NCBI GenBank assembly: GCA_021789975.1
Contig: JAJYIT010000002.1
Location: 124,001-188,000, forward strand
Reading direction: 5' to 3'
Origin: Bacteroidota bacterium
GTDB taxonomy: Bacteria > Bacteroidota > Ignavibacteria > Kryptoniales > JAKASW01
Length of the DNA: 64,000 bases
Part shown: positions 15,883 to 25,303 of the stretch, one piece after another
Numbering within the stretch: position 1 is the first letter of the stretch
Layout: each line of letters begins with the position of its first letter
Position numbers and translations under genes: made by a program
The notes under the pieces: model-generated
What the model was told of the DNA's origin: nothing
Databases searched by the model: none
The model's input: the letters and a program-made list of their open reading frames with translations, nothing else

Positions 15883-18083
15883 TTGATCAATGCCATCTTT
15901 CTGGTAATAACATTGGGTCCGGATTCCAGCCGGTAGAAATACACACCGCTCGGAAATTTAGTTCCGTCGAACTCAATGGAATAGTCACCCGGATTCTGGA
16001 ATTGATTCACGAGCGTGGCAACTTTTCTGCCGAGGACATCAAAGACAGACAGCTCTACATACTGCTTACTGCTTAAGGCATATTCTATTTTGGTTGTCGG
16101 GTTAAACGGATTGGGATAGTTTTGACTCAAGGAGAAACTTCGTGGTGGTTCTTGAAGAGGGGTTGAAACAGCAGTGACAGGCCCAACGGTCCGAAATATA
16201 CCACTGTCGGTGGCAGCATATAAGATGCCCTGTTGGTCCATCGCCAGTGAAGAGACGTTCAAACTCAAAAGCCCATTATTCATGGTCCCCAACGTCTGTC
16301 CCTCGTCAGTTGAGACAAACACTCCTCCATCATGGGTCGCCACGAACATCGGGCTGATCTTTTGATTCTGATACGGGTATAATGATGGGGTCTCAGGTAA
16401 GAAGTAGAATGAGCCAATACTTGAAACTGTAATTCCTGCAACGTGTGTCCAATCATCACTGGAAATATCCGTTGTAAGAAAGACACCTGACGAGTCAGTG
16501 CCGGCGTAAATCGGCCCGCTGAAACTCGTATACACGGTGCTGTCCGTCTTGAATATCAGAGTCCTCTGAGCGAGCGCTCTCACCGAGTGGAACATTAAAG
16601 GTGAAGATATACCTGTTTGGGTCCAGAAGCTTCCGCCGTCAGTGGTCAAGAAAACCCCGTTGTTTGAAGTCCCGGCAAAAACTTGCGAATACCGAGCGAA
16701 CACGCTGTATACTGTGCTTATAGGAAACCCTATGTTCGCAAGGTGACTCCAGTTGTATCCCCCATCAGTGGAGACCAAAACTCCCGACGAAGTTCCGGCA
16801 TAAAGCGTACCGGCGTATCCTTGCGTTATGTCATAAGTCCACCATTGACTTCTCTCGAGCCAGGAAGTCCCGCTGTCACCTGAATAGAAGATACCCCCAG
16901 AAGTCGCAGCCAGCATACCCGATGAACCATTAAGTGTGTCGACACTGTAGACCTTTCCACCACTAAGGCCATCGCTTTCCATTTTCCAGAAGCCGGTATT
17001 TGATACTGGCAGGTAAATCCCGTCTTCTGTTCCGGCCAACAGAGTTCCGGATAGTCCGAAATTCACGGAGCTAACACTCGCCTGCGAAACGCCGCACTGC
17101 ACCCAACCTTTTTTCGGATCAGTCATTTCGAATAGACCCTGCCTCGTTGTACCGACATAGCTTACACCTTCCGGGTCGTAGTGAATGCTTGTTATCGTAG
17201 ATGAGGATAATCCGCTCCCGAGAACCACGTCCCACGCACCGGAATTCTCATCGTAGACATAAGCGCTACCACCGATAGTACAAACCACGTCACCGTTCGA
17301 TGAATTGGTGAGCGTGCCGATTTCTGAGTGGGGTAGTCCGACAATATTGATCACCCAATTCGAGTCTCCCGCCGCGGACGAATAGACTGCGCCTGGTGTA
17401 GCAATGAAGACATTGTTACGAGTCCCGACCGCAATGCCTTTCACGCTGTCCAGCGCCATCCCGAAGTAACTCCACGATTTCCCGAAGTCAGAAGAAATGT
17501 ATACGCCACCTCCGTAAGGAGTTGCGTTCCTCGGCTTGACAACCTGCAGTCCCGCGTACAGGTTTCCATTATGGTCTTCTGCAAGTGAAATGACTGCAAT
17601 GTTCCATGGAGAGACGTTTGAGGATCGCCAGCTTTGTCCCTTGTCTGAGGAGATCGATACCGTGTTGAATCCGCCAAAGCAGATACTGTTATCCCGAAGG
17701 ACCATGCCCGTAATCGCCCCCGAGGTCAACGAGCTCTTTGTCCAGGTCGCCCCGTTATTGCCAGATTCGAAAAGGCCATTCCATACTGAAGCGGCATATA
17801 GGTAGTCTGAAGAGTCAACAACCAGGCTTGAAACGGTCGACCAAATAACACCCGAGCCGACATTAGCCCAATTTGACCCGTCGTCGGTCGAGCGGTAAAT
17901 GCCCGAGAAAGGATCAGCGGCGAAGCATACTCCACGAGAGTTGACCGCAACAGAGGAGATCACGCCTGTGTATGGGCCCCGAACGGGAACCCAGCTCGTC
18001 TGAGCATTCACTATATTGCCGGGGAAAAAAACAGCCGTAAACATAACTGCTATCCAGAAATATGAGGAAACGGACAGCATCAC
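15879..18083 (-). CDS. BNR/Asp-box repeat protein with type IX secretion sorting domain
   Basis: A 734-residue secreted protein. It has an N-terminal signal peptide (about 1-27, ending NAQ) and then at least eight Asp-box units of the form S-x-D-x-G-x-x-W (STDDGSNW, SSDKGQSW, SSDFGKSW, SGDSGTSW, STDGGYNW, TTDGGSFW and others), which predict a beta-propeller of the sialidase/photosystem-stability-factor type. The last 85 residues are a type A T9SS sorting domain (QNYPNPFNPTTKIEY, GVYFYRLESG). It should be exported by the Por system and fixed to or released from the cell surface. It is the first gene of the operon with the DUF4249-like lipoprotein and TonB receptor (4-base overlap). No catalytic sialidase residues are evident. 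Confidence 0.88.
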   Translation of the reverse strand: MMLSVSSYFWIAVMFTAVFFPGNIVNAQTSWVPVRGPYTGVISSVAVNSRGVCFAADPFSGIYRSTDDGSNWANVGSGVIWSTVSSLVVDSSDYLYAASVWNGLFESGNNGATWTKSSLTSGAITGMVLRDNSICFGGFNTVSISSDKGQSWRSSNVSPWNIAVISLAEDHNGNLYAGLQVVKPRNATPYGGGVYISSDFGKSWSYFGMALDSVKGIAVGTRNNVFIATPGAVYSSAAGDSNWVINIVGLPHSEIGTLTNSSNGDVVCTIGGSAYVYDENSGAWDVVLGSGLSSSTITSIHYDPEGVSYVGTTRQGLFEMTDPKKGWVQCGVSQASVSSVNFGLSGTLLAGTEDGIYLPVSNTGFWKMESDGLSGGKVYSVDTLNGSSGMLAATSGGIFYSGDSGTSWLERSQWWTYDITQGYAGTLYAGTSSGVLVSTDGGYNWSHLANIGFPISTVYSVFARYSQVFAGTSNNGVFLTTDGGSFWTQTGISSPLMFHSVRALAQRTLIFKTDSTVYTSFSGPIYAGTDSSGVFLTTDISSDDWTHVAGITVSSIGSFYFLPETPSLYPYQNQKISPMFVATHDGGVFVSTDEGQTLGTMNNGLLSLNVSSLAMDQQGILYAATDSGIFRTVGPVTAVSTPLQEPPRSFSLSQNYPNPFNPTTKIEYALSSKQYVELSVFDVLGRKVATLVNQFQNPGDYSIEFDGTKFPSGVYFYRLESGPNVITRKMALIK

Positions 18084-18201
18084 CTACTAGTCCATTCAGA
18101 TCGCTTACCCGACATCTTAATGATTGATTATAAAGAATACCTAATCGACCTACAAGTCATCTTAGTATTTCCACTGATTGGGAAATAAAATAAATTGATA
18201 T

Positions 18202-18777
18202 ATGAAGTTGATACCCACAGACATTCTGCTCCGAGGCTACGCAATGGGATATTTTCCCATGGCAGACAGTGACGGCAGCATATCATGGTACTCTCCTGAT
18301 CCGAGAACCGTTATCCCAATCTCAGAGCGCAACATCCCGCGCTCCACGAAGCAATTGCTGAAGAAAGATAGATTCAGGATTGGGATCGATTACCGATTCG
18401 AGGAAGTAATAAGAGGATGTGCAAGCAGAGATGAAACCTGGATTAGCGAAGAAATAATTCAGAGCTATCTAGAACTGCACAAGCTGGGGTATGCGCACAG
18501 CGTAGAGACATTAAACTCCGGCTCACTCGTCGGTGGGTTGTACGGAGTCGCTCTTGGCTCAGCATTCTTTGGTGAATCGATGTTCAGCAGAGAAAGCGGG
18601 GCTTCAAAGGTCGCCCTTGCATATTTAATAATGCATCTCGCGTCGAAGAATTTTACTCTCCTTGACACTCAGTACATCACTCCGCATCTCCGGATGTTCG
18701 GAGCGGCTGAGATACCTAAAGACCAGTACCTGGCTCTTCTGAGTGACGCACTGATTCAGAAGGCGACCTTCGGCTAG
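18202..18777 (+). CDS. aat: Leucyl/phenylalanyl-tRNA--protein transferase
   Basis: A 191-residue Aat protein. It carries the family blocks GYFPMADSDGSISWYSPDPR (residues 16-35), WISEEIIQSYLELH, GYAHSVE, GGLYGVALGSAFFGESMFS and LLDTQYITPHLRMFGA. The enzyme adds Leu or Phe to the N-terminal Arg or Lys of proteins, making them N-degrons for ClpS/ClpAP. The protein is somewhat short of the E. coli length (234) mostly at the N terminus, as in many bacteria. It stands alone on the plus strand, divergent from the surface operon across 118 bases. Confidence 0.94.
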   Translation: MKLIPTDILLRGYAMGYFPMADSDGSISWYSPDPRTVIPISERNIPRSTKQLLKKDRFRIGIDYRFEEVIRGCASRDETWISEEIIQSYLELHKLGYAHSVETLNSGSLVGGLYGVALGSAFFGESMFSRESGASKVALAYLIMHLASKNFTLLDTQYITPHLRMFGAAEIPKDQYLALLSDALIQKATFG

Positions 18778-18867
18778 TGACTCTCGAAGAGCGTCTACCG
18801 ATTACGCGCATCCAGTTGATCGTTCCATCAAACCTGACACACTGTGGCCGGGCACCTGTCTTTCACA

Positions 18868-20154
18868 CTATTTCAACTTGTCGGAAAGGTAGAATCTTTC
18901 TCCGTTGATTATGCCTACCGCAGCTCCTCTAAACCTCCATCCTTTGAAACCCGTATTTCTGCTCTTGGATTTGAACTCGTTGAGGTTTACCGACCATTCG
19001 ACGTCGGGATCAATGATGGTCAGCTCCGCTTTGGATCCCGGTGCAAATGTCGGAAGATGTATTCCGAGTATCATCCTTGGATTTACCGATAGCAATTCCG
19101 CAAGCCTGCGAATCGCGATTCCGCCTTCATGGTAGAGTTTAGTCATCACTGCACCGACGGTCGTTTCAAGTCCGATCATCCCAAAGGGGGCGACATCAAA
19201 CTCGACTTCCTTCTCATGCGGTGCGTGTGGAGCATGGTCGCTCGCAATTGCATCGATTACGCCATTTCTAATGCCGTCCACCAATGCTACACAATCCCTC
19301 TTCGTTCTCAAAGGCGGATTCACTTTGTAATCCGAATCGTAATTTGAGAGCATGCTGTCATCCAAAAACAAATGATGCGGAGTTACCTCGCAGGTAAGCG
19401 ATACGCCGCGCCTTTTTGCATCGGAAATAATTGTTACAGAACCGAGGGTTGACACGTGAGCGGCGTGGTATTTTCCGCCGAAAGCCTCCAGGAGTTTAAT
19501 GTCCCTGCTGAGGGTCAGCTCTTCGGCTAGTCTGTGCTGAGTTTTATACCCAAATCGAATTGTATCCGGACTTTCGTTCACGGCACCAGACTTCGTGAGA
19601 TCGTGGTCCTCACAATGTTGTATGATAGGCTTGTTCAACATGGAGGAGTACTCTAGCGCAAGCCTCATCACCTGAGAGTTTGCCACTGCAGAGCCGTCGT
19701 CACTGAATGCTACGGCACCGGCCTCGGCGAGATCTTTCATTTCGGAGAGACGTTCACCTTTTCGCCCTTCAGTGATCGCGGCGATCTGAAAAACATTCAC
19801 AAGGCCCAAGTTTCTTGCACGATCCAAAACATACTTCACCACGTCGGCCGAGTCGACAACCGGATCGGTGTTAGGCATTGCCGCGATGCCCGTGAAACCG
19901 CCGTTTGCTGCGGAAGCAACACCGGAGGCTATGTCTTCCTTATATTCCTGTCCAGGCTCCCTCAGATGAGTATGCATGTCGAAGAGTCCCGGCAGAACAA
20001 ACTTTCCATTCAAGTCTATTTCGTAGTTGACCGGGTTACCGCCAAGCGAGCTTCCGATTTCCTGGATCATCCCATCCACTATGAGCATATTGAAGACTCC
20101 GTCCAGCTCCTCTGCCGGATTTACAACTCTCGCATTCTTCAAAAACAATTTCAT
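18868..20154 (-). CDS. pyrC: Dihydroorotase
   Basis: A 428-residue class I dihydroorotase that closes carbamoyl-aspartate to dihydroorotate. Metal ligands are visible in [10 protein letters not shown] (near residue 60), in HVSTLGS and in IASDHAPH. The order pyrR-pyrB-pyrC with a 4-base overlap to pyrB marks a de novo pyrimidine operon, so this copy is likely to be active; the non-catalytic PyrC-like proteins that pair with PyrB in some bacteria lack these His and Asp residues. Confidence 0.95.
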   Translation of the reverse strand: MKLFLKNARVVNPAEELDGVFNMLIVDGMIQEIGSSLGGNPVNYEIDLNGKFVLPGLFDMHTHLREPGQEYKEDIASGVASAANGGFTGIAAMPNTDPVVDSADVVKYVLDRARNLGLVNVFQIAAITEGRKGERLSEMKDLAEAGAVAFSDDGSAVANSQVMRLALEYSSMLNKPIIQHCEDHDLTKSGAVNESPDTIRFGYKTQHRLAEELTLSRDIKLLEAFGGKYHAAHVSTLGSVTIISDAKRRGVSLTCEVTPHHLFLDDSMLSNYDSDYKVNPPLRTKRDCVALVDGIRNGVIDAIASDHAPHAPHEKEVEFDVAPFGMIGLETTVGAVMTKLYHEGGIAIRRLAELLSVNPRMILGIHLPTFAPGSKAELTIIDPDVEWSVNLNEFKSKSRNTGFKGWRFRGAAVGIINGERFYLSDKLK

Positions 20155-21074
20155 GACGATTTTGCTCCTGTTAAGAATAGAACCGCCATTCTGACGGCGA
20201 CTCCGTTTGTAACCTGATCAAGAATCAGCGACGTATTTCCATCCGCCACGTCGGCATCGAGTTCGACGCCTCGGTTGATCGGCCCTGGATGCATTATTAC
20301 AAGAGGGCGCTTCGCCCTCTCCAACCTATGGATGTTTATTCCCCAATAGAGGCGGTATTCTCGTATCGATGGGAAATTTCCTCCTGCTTCCCTTTCAAGC
20401 TGGATGCGCAACACATTCAAGACGTCGGCCCAACCGATCGCCTCATCGATATCGAAAAATGTCTTTACACCGAACTGATCGAGATAATCGGGTATTAAAG
20501 TCTTCGGTCCGCACACTGCGACATTGGCACCCAGTTTCGTGAGGCCGAAAATATTGGATCGCGCGACCCTGCTGTGGACGATATCACCTACAATGCAGAC
20601 GTTGAGTCCCTTCAGCTCCCCGAATTTCTCGCGCATTGTGTACATGTCGAGCAGGCCCTGCGTGGGATGTTCATTTATCCCATCGCCTGCGTTGATCACA
20701 GGCGACTTGAGTAACCTGGACAAAAAATGCGGTGCACCCGTCGACGAGTGGCGTATCACAACCACATCCGTTTTCATCGCCTCGATGTTTCTCGCCGTGT
20801 CCTTGAGTGTCTCTCCTTTGGAGACGCTGCTGCCGCTTGCCGCGAAACTTACCACGTCCGCGCTCAGCCTCCTTTCCGCGAGCTCAAATGAAATCCTGGT
20901 CCTTGTGGAGCTTTCAAAAAACAGGTTTACTACGGTTGTTCCCTGCAGAGTCGGTACCTTTTTTATCGGCCGTTCCAGGACTTCACGGAAGCTTCGTGCC
21001 GTATCCAGCACTTCCACTATCGACTCCGGGGACATTTCCCTCAGACCGAGAAGATTGTTCATTCCTTGTGTCAT
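20151..21074 (-). CDS. pyrB: Aspartate carbamoyltransferase, catalytic subunit
   Basis: A 307-residue ATCase catalytic chain. The carbamoyl-phosphate loop [19 protein letters not shown] is near residue 52, [11 protein letters not shown] near 135, and the C-terminal [12 protein letters not shown] is present. It joins carbamoyl phosphate and aspartate in pyrimidine synthesis. It lies 10 bases after pyrR and overlaps pyrC by 4 bases. No pyrI regulatory-chain gene is nearby, in line with PyrR-based control. Confidence 0.96.
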   Translation of the reverse strand: MTQGMNNLLGLREMSPESIVEVLDTARSFREVLERPIKKVPTLQGTTVVNLFFESSTRTRISFELAERRLSADVVSFAASGSSVSKGETLKDTARNIEAMKTDVVVIRHSSTGAPHFLSRLLKSPVINAGDGINEHPTQGLLDMYTMREKFGELKGLNVCIVGDIVHSRVARSNIFGLTKLGANVAVCGPKTLIPDYLDQFGVKTFFDIDEAIGWADVLNVLRIQLEREAGGNFPSIREYRLYWGINIHRLERAKRPLVIMHPGPINRGVELDADVADGNTSLILDQVTNGVAVRMAVLFLTGAKSS

Positions 21075-21084
21075 CGCCGCCCTT

Positions 21085-21642
21085 TCAAGCTTCTTCCGTT
21101 ACAAGAAGTATTTCGTCTACACCATCAACTTCAGCCACATGGACAATTATCGATTCGTTAACTGCAGTGGGCTGGTTTTTTCCGACGTAGTCGGCGCTAA
21201 TCGGTAATTCTCTGTGCCCACGGTCGACCATGACCGCAAGCTGGATGGTGTTCGGTCTTCCAATGTCTATCAGTGCATCGAGCGCAGACCGGATTGTTCT
21301 CCCGGTGAAAAGAACGTCATCAACCAGGACCACGTTCAAATCCGTGATATCGAAAGGTACCTCAGTTCTTTTCAGCTCCGGCAATTTGAGCTTTTGTCTG
21401 ACATCGTCCCGGTACAGAGTAATATCCAGGGTGCCCAGCGGAACTTTGAAATTTTCAATTTCAGAAACCTTCTCGGCAATGCGCTTTGCGAGAAAGTCTC
21501 CACGCGTCTTTATTCCGATTACACAAAGATTCTTCGCACCCTTGTTGTGTTCAATTATTTCATGTGAAAGCCTCACGAGCGAGCGAGACATCTGCTGCTG
21601 GTCAGCAATCTTTGATTTTACTTTCATATTCCTCCTGCTCAA
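21085..21642 (-). CDS. pyrR: Bifunctional pyr operon regulator / uracil phosphoribosyltransferase PyrR
   Basis: A 185-residue PyrR. The PRPP-binding motif [17 protein letters not shown] is near residue 104, and the type I phosphoribosyltransferase core [14 protein letters not shown] is near 39. The basic C-terminal half matches PyrR rather than plain Upp. PyrR binds a hairpin in pyr leader RNA when UMP or UTP is high and lowers expression; it may also make UMP from uracil. AGGAGG stands three bases before the ATG. A matching RNA element lies about 220 bases upstream (21861-21893). It is the first gene of pyrR-pyrB-pyrC. Confidence 0.95.
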   Translation of the reverse strand: MSRRNMKVKSKIADQQQMSRSLVRLSHEIIEHNKGAKNLCVIGIKTRGDFLAKRIAEKVSEIENFKVPLGTLDITLYRDDVRQKLKLPELKRTEVPFDITDLNVVLVDDVLFTGRTIRSALDALIDIGRPNTIQLAVMVDRGHRELPISADYVGKNQPTAVNESIIVHVAEVDGVDEILLVTEEA

Positions 21643-22179
21643 TCTTCTTGGTGAACATCAAGAAAAAAGCTGAATCTAGAGCCATAAGTTTTGAAGAAAT
21701 CCAGTTCCAAAATCTCAAAGCAATGGTCCGCATGTTAACCGCGTGTTTTGAGGTTCAATTTTAAACTATAATCTTTCCCGAAGGCATCTACGCGGGAGAG
21801 ATTCGAACATATTCCTTCTACCTTTTTGATCCACGTGTGAGGCGATGTAGCAGAGGCAGGACCTTATCCACCTCACCGGATGGACTTAAAGGTTGACTCC
21901 AAGATAAACCAGTTCTACGAGATATCCAATTGTTTATGCAAGTGGGTAGCGAGCTACTTTTGCCGGTGGAATGACTCGATGAGACTATCCGTATCACACA
22001 GAACTCGGTAAGGAAGATGATGCTCATGCGAGCGCACAATCTCGTTCTCGAAACAACCACACGTCGGCAGCATCCGCTTTCCGTAAAGTTCGGGGGTGAT
22101 CGGATGGGCATTTACTTGATTTTAGCCCCCCCCAGGTTTATATTTGACCGAGTTTTCTTCAAGGAGCAATGGAAACCAG
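21643..22179. other. 537-base divergent intergenic region between pyrR and the GMPP/pseudo-mutase gene
   Basis: No credible protein-coding gene was seen. On the pyrR side it holds the PyrR-binding element (21861-21893). A further hairpin near 21777-21806 has arms TCTTTCCCG and CGGGAGAGA around a 12-base loop. A small TTCTTG...CAAGAA hairpin lies near 21650-21670, just before the pyrR ribosome-binding site. On the plus side AAGGAG at 22161-22166 precedes the ATG at 22180. A C-run (22128-22136) lies upstream. Promoters for both directions must be here but no convincing boxes were found. Confidence 0.4.
21861..21893 (-). promoter_or_regulatory. PyrR-binding RNA element (anti-antiterminator-type hairpin) in the pyr leader
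   Basis: On the minus strand the lower stem ACCTT/AAGGT is followed by a purine-rich internal bulge TAAG, an upper stem TCCATC/GGTGGA and the hexaloop CGGTGA. This matches the PyrR-binding rule of a CNGNGA hexaloop on a short stem above a purine bulge. Against ARUCCNGNGAGGYU only the first and last bases differ, and they change together (A-U to C-G). It lies 218 bases before the pyrR start. A clear downstream terminator was not found, so control by attenuation rather than translation is open. Confidence 0.7.
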
Positions 22180-24714
22180 ATGTTGAAGGCTGTGATCATG
22201 GCCGGCGGGTTTGGCACGCGACTTCGCCCGCTCACGAGCAGGATTCCAAAACCGATGGTACCGATCATGAATAAGCCCATGATCGAACATATTGTCAGAC
22301 TATTGGTCAAACACGGTATTACTGACATAGTGGTTCTTGTCTTCTACCATCCAAATGTCATAAAGAATTTTCTTGGCGACGGCACCCAGTTCGGCGCAAA
22401 TATCCAATATGTGAAAGCTGATGCCGACTATGGAACTGCGGGAAGCGTGAGAAATGCGTACGATCTCCTCAAAGGGTCGAGGATCCTAGTCATAAGCGGC
22501 GATGTCCTGACAGACTTTGACCTCAGCAAGATCGTTGAATATCATGTTGCGCAAAAATCCAAAGCGACGCTGGTGCTTACTCACGTTCCCGACCCGCTGC
22601 AATTTGGACTCGTCATAACAAGCGACGACGGCAGGATCGTGCGGTTCCTTGAGAAGCCCACCTGGGGTGAAGTCTTTAGTGACGCTGTGAATACCGGCAT
22701 ATATGTGCTGGAATCGGACGTTCTTGAAATGGTGCCCTTCCGGGAAGAGTATGATTTCAGCAAAGAACTTTTCCCACGAATGTTGGAAGAACACATGCCC
22801 CTGTTCGGCTACACTGCCGAGGGTTATTGGCGCGACGTCGGAAATCTAAACGAATACATCGAAGCACAACTCGATTGCCTTTATAACAAAGTCAGCGTTG
22901 CAATCAACGGACGGAAGCTACAATACAAAGGCTGTAACGTTTTTGCTCCCGCGGGATTCCAACCGCCGGAGAATATCAGGCTCAAAGGTACTGTCATAAT
23001 CGGCGAGAACGTGAGCATAGGCGATAACGTCGAGCTGAGCGACACCGTCGTCGGCGACAACTGTTCTATAGAATCATACTCTTCCGTCAACAGAAGCGTG
23101 TTATGGAACAACGTGATGGTCGGATCAAGATCCACGATAACCGGAGATGTCATCGGGAGCGGCACAATAATCGGAGAGCGGGTAATAATCGAAGAGAATG
23201 CTTTTATCAGCGATGAATGCATTGTCGGAAAGAGAGCGCACATCAGGCCTAATGTTAAGCTATGGCCAAAAAAAGTTGTAGACGCTGGAGCAACTCTTTC
23301 ACGAAGTCTCGTTTGGGAGGATAAGTGGCTCTCGACTCTTTTCACGGATGCCCGCGTAACCGGGACTTCAAACATCGAGATGAATCCGGAGTTCGCGGCA
23401 AAACTTGGAGCAGCATTTGGCTCACTGATCGGAAGCGGAAAGTACGCAATCTGCAGCCGGGACTCCGACACCGTAAGCCGTATGATAAACAGGTCGCTAA
23501 TAGTCGGGTTCATGTCGGCTGGAGCTAATGTGTACGATCTAAGGAACGAGCCCATCCCTATCGTGAGACACGAGTTGAGGAGCGGTAAAGCGGCAGGCGG
23601 AATCCATGTCCGCAAGAGTCCGCTGGATCCGGACTTGACGGACATTATTTTCCTCGGGAGTGACGGCAGGGACCTGGCACCATCCAGGGTCAGGGGCATC
23701 GAGAGATTGTTTTTCGGTGAGGAGATCGGCCGCGCACAACATGACGCGGTGGGAGACATCTATTTCCCCGAAAGAACGAATGAAAGTTATCGTGAGGACT
23801 TCATAAAGGCGCTGGACATCGACGGCATCCGCAAGAAGAAATTCAACATCGTCATTGATTATTCTCATGGAGTAGCATCAACTCTCTTCCCCACCATTGT
23901 CGGATCGTTGAATGCCAGTGTAGTTGCTCTTAACGCTTATCTTGATCCGAAGAAGCTTACGCGCACGCAGTTGAAGCTGGCAGATGATTTGAAACAGCTT
24001 CAGGATATCGTTAAATCCCTCAACTACGACTTCGGTTTCATGTTCGATGCCGGTGCAGAAAAAGTCTTCGTCGTAAACGAGAAGGGAGAATTTATCAACG
24101 AAGATCGCCTCCTCTCCCTTGTTACAAAACTGGTTCTCGTATCACACCCCGAGACAAAACGCATCGCCGTGCCATTCTCAGCCTCACGCGAAGTAGACCT
24201 CGTCGGGACAGAACACAATGTCGAGATTGTTAGAACCAAGGCGACCCACCAGGCATTAATGAACGCTGCTTACGAAGGCGATTTCGATTTTGTCGGAGGT
24301 ACGAAGGGAGGATTCATTTTCCCGAAGTTCCTATTCGCAAGCGATGCAATGTTTTCGGTGGCCAAGATACTCGAAATGACAGCAAGGACCGGTCTCACCT
24401 TCTCTGAGCTGGATGGGATAGTGCCCAAACTTCACATGGTAAAGAAAAACATCGATTGCCCGTGGAGTGAAAAAGGGAGTATAATGAGGAAACTGATCAG
24501 GCTCACCGAACATGAAAAACGGGAAACGGTGGACGGGATAAAGGTAAATTATGACGACGGCACGTGGGCACTACTGCTGCCGGACAAAGAGCGTGCACTC
24601 TTTCATATAAACGCAGAGTCGGTGGAGAAACCGGAGGCACAAAAGATTGCGGACCACTTCGAGGGCAAGATAGTCTCATGGTTAAACGAATGGGCGGCTG
24701 GCGACCGGCAATAA
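22180..24714 (+). CDS. Sugar-phosphate nucleotidyltransferase fused to a degenerate phosphomannomutase domain
   Basis: An 844-residue fusion. Residues about 1-235 are a nucleotidyltransferase with MAGGFGTRLRPLTSRIPKPM, DVLTDFDL and FLEKPTW. Residues about 250-370 are left-handed beta-helix hexapeptide repeats (IIGENVSIGDNVELSDTVVG and following). Residues about 385-844 have the alpha-D-phosphohexomutase layout, but every catalytic loop is changed. The serine loop TASHNP is replaced by HVRKSPLD (near 475), the metal loop DGDxDR reads DAGAEK, the sugar loop GGEQSGH reads GGTKGGF, and the phosphate loop RPSGTEP reads LPDKERA. The first half probably makes GDP-mannose or a related nucleotide sugar. 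The second half is likely regulatory or structural. The ATG at 22180 is preferred to an upstream TTG at 22144. The following gene is EIIA, 113 bases away. Confidence 0.82.
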   Translation: MLKAVIMAGGFGTRLRPLTSRIPKPMVPIMNKPMIEHIVRLLVKHGITDIVVLVFYHPNVIKNFLGDGTQFGANIQYVKADADYGTAGSVRNAYDLLKGSRILVISGDVLTDFDLSKIVEYHVAQKSKATLVLTHVPDPLQFGLVITSDDGRIVRFLEKPTWGEVFSDAVNTGIYVLESDVLEMVPFREEYDFSKELFPRMLEEHMPLFGYTAEGYWRDVGNLNEYIEAQLDCLYNKVSVAINGRKLQYKGCNVFAPAGFQPPENIRLKGTVIIGENVSIGDNVELSDTVVGDNCSIESYSSVNRSVLWNNVMVGSRSTITGDVIGSGTIIGERVIIEENAFISDECIVGKRAHIRPNVKLWPKKVVDAGATLSRSLVWEDKWLSTLFTDARVTGTSNIEMNPEFAAKLGAAFGSLIGSGKYAICSRDSDTVSRMINRSLIVGFMSAGANVYDLRNEPIPIVRHELRSGKAAGGIHVRKSPLDPDLTDIIFLGSDGRDLAPSRVRGIERLFFGEEIGRAQHDAVGDIYFPERTNESYREDFIKALDIDGIRKKKFNIVIDYSHGVASTLFPTIVGSLNASVVALNAYLDPKKLTRTQLKLADDLKQLQDIVKSLNYDFGFMFDAGAEKVFVVNEKGEFINEDRLLSLVTKLVLVSHPETKRIAVPFSASREVDLVGTEHNVEIVRTKATHQALMNAAYEGDFDFVGGTKGGFIFPKFLFASDAMFSVAKILEMTARTGLTFSELDGIVPKLHMVKKNIDCPWSEKGSIMRKLIRLTEHEKRETVDGIKVNYDDGTWALLLPDKERALFHINAESVEKPEAQKIADHFEGKIVSWLNEWAAGDRQ

Positions 24715-24827
24715 ATAATGTGAGTGCCGACTAACTCCAGCCGGTTGAAAAACCTCCAGGCAACCTGCCCGGCAGTCCTCAGGCATCTCAGCAAGAGTTT
24801 CTTGAACAAAACGGAGAAAATCTGATT

Positions 24828-25298
24828 ATGAAAATTAGCGACATACTTCAAGAAGAATTTGTTTCTACCAAGTTACCCGGCAAGACAAAAGACGAAGTCC
24901 TGAATTCAATTATCGAGTTGTTAGGGAATTCCAAGAAAATAAAAGACTTAGAAAAAGTAAGAGACGCAATATTTGAACGTGAGAAGATCATGTCGACTGG
25001 GGTCGGGAAAGGTTTCGCAATCCCTCACGGGAAAACAGATGCAGTTGCCGACATCGTTGCAGCATTTGCTGTTACAAGCGAACCTGTGGATTTTCAGTCT
25101 CTGGACGGAGAGCCGGTGCGGCTCCTGTTCCTCCTTGTCGGAAGGGATAACATGGTCGGTCCGCACATAAAGCTTCTCAGCAGGATTTCAAGACTCATGA
25201 ACAAAGACGAGTTCCGGAAAAAGCTCCTGACTGCCAAGAGTCCGTCAGAAGTCGTGCAGTTCTTTAAGGAAGAAGAGATAAGCTACTTCGATATCTAA
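24828..25298 (+). CDS. PTS EIIA component, PtsN (EIIA-Ntr) type
   Basis: A 156-residue PTS EIIA domain of the fructose/nitrogen class. The phosphorylated histidine is in GFAIPHGKTD (about residue 67), with the upstream block REKIMSTGVGKG and the downstream LLFLLVGRDN. Single-domain proteins of this class usually act as regulatory phosphate acceptors rather than in sugar uptake. No EIIB, EIIC, HPr or EI gene is near. GGAG stands about 10 bases before the ATG. It leads a tight run (EIIA, hypothetical, lgt, glutaredoxin-like, rlmB, pdxJ, trans-sulfuration enzyme, DUF2007). Confidence 0.88.
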   Translation: MKISDILQEEFVSTKLPGKTKDEVLNSIIELLGNSKKIKDLEKVRDAIFEREKIMSTGVGKGFAIPHGKTDAVADIVAAFAVTSEPVDFQSLDGEPVRLLFLLVGRDNMVGPHIKLLSRISRLMNKDEFRKKLLTAKSPSEVVQFFKEEEISYFDI

Positions 25299-25303
25299 GA
25301 TCA

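Noticed and set aside
21777-21806. Hairpin as the terminator of a pyr attenuator
   Set aside because: The stem is good but it is followed by ATTATAG rather than a T run, so termination could not be supported.
22881-23759. 292-codon frame antisense to the nucleotidyltransferase fusion
   Set aside because: It is a mirror of a well-supported gene; composition is low-complexity Ser/Thr/Pro and no family is recognised.
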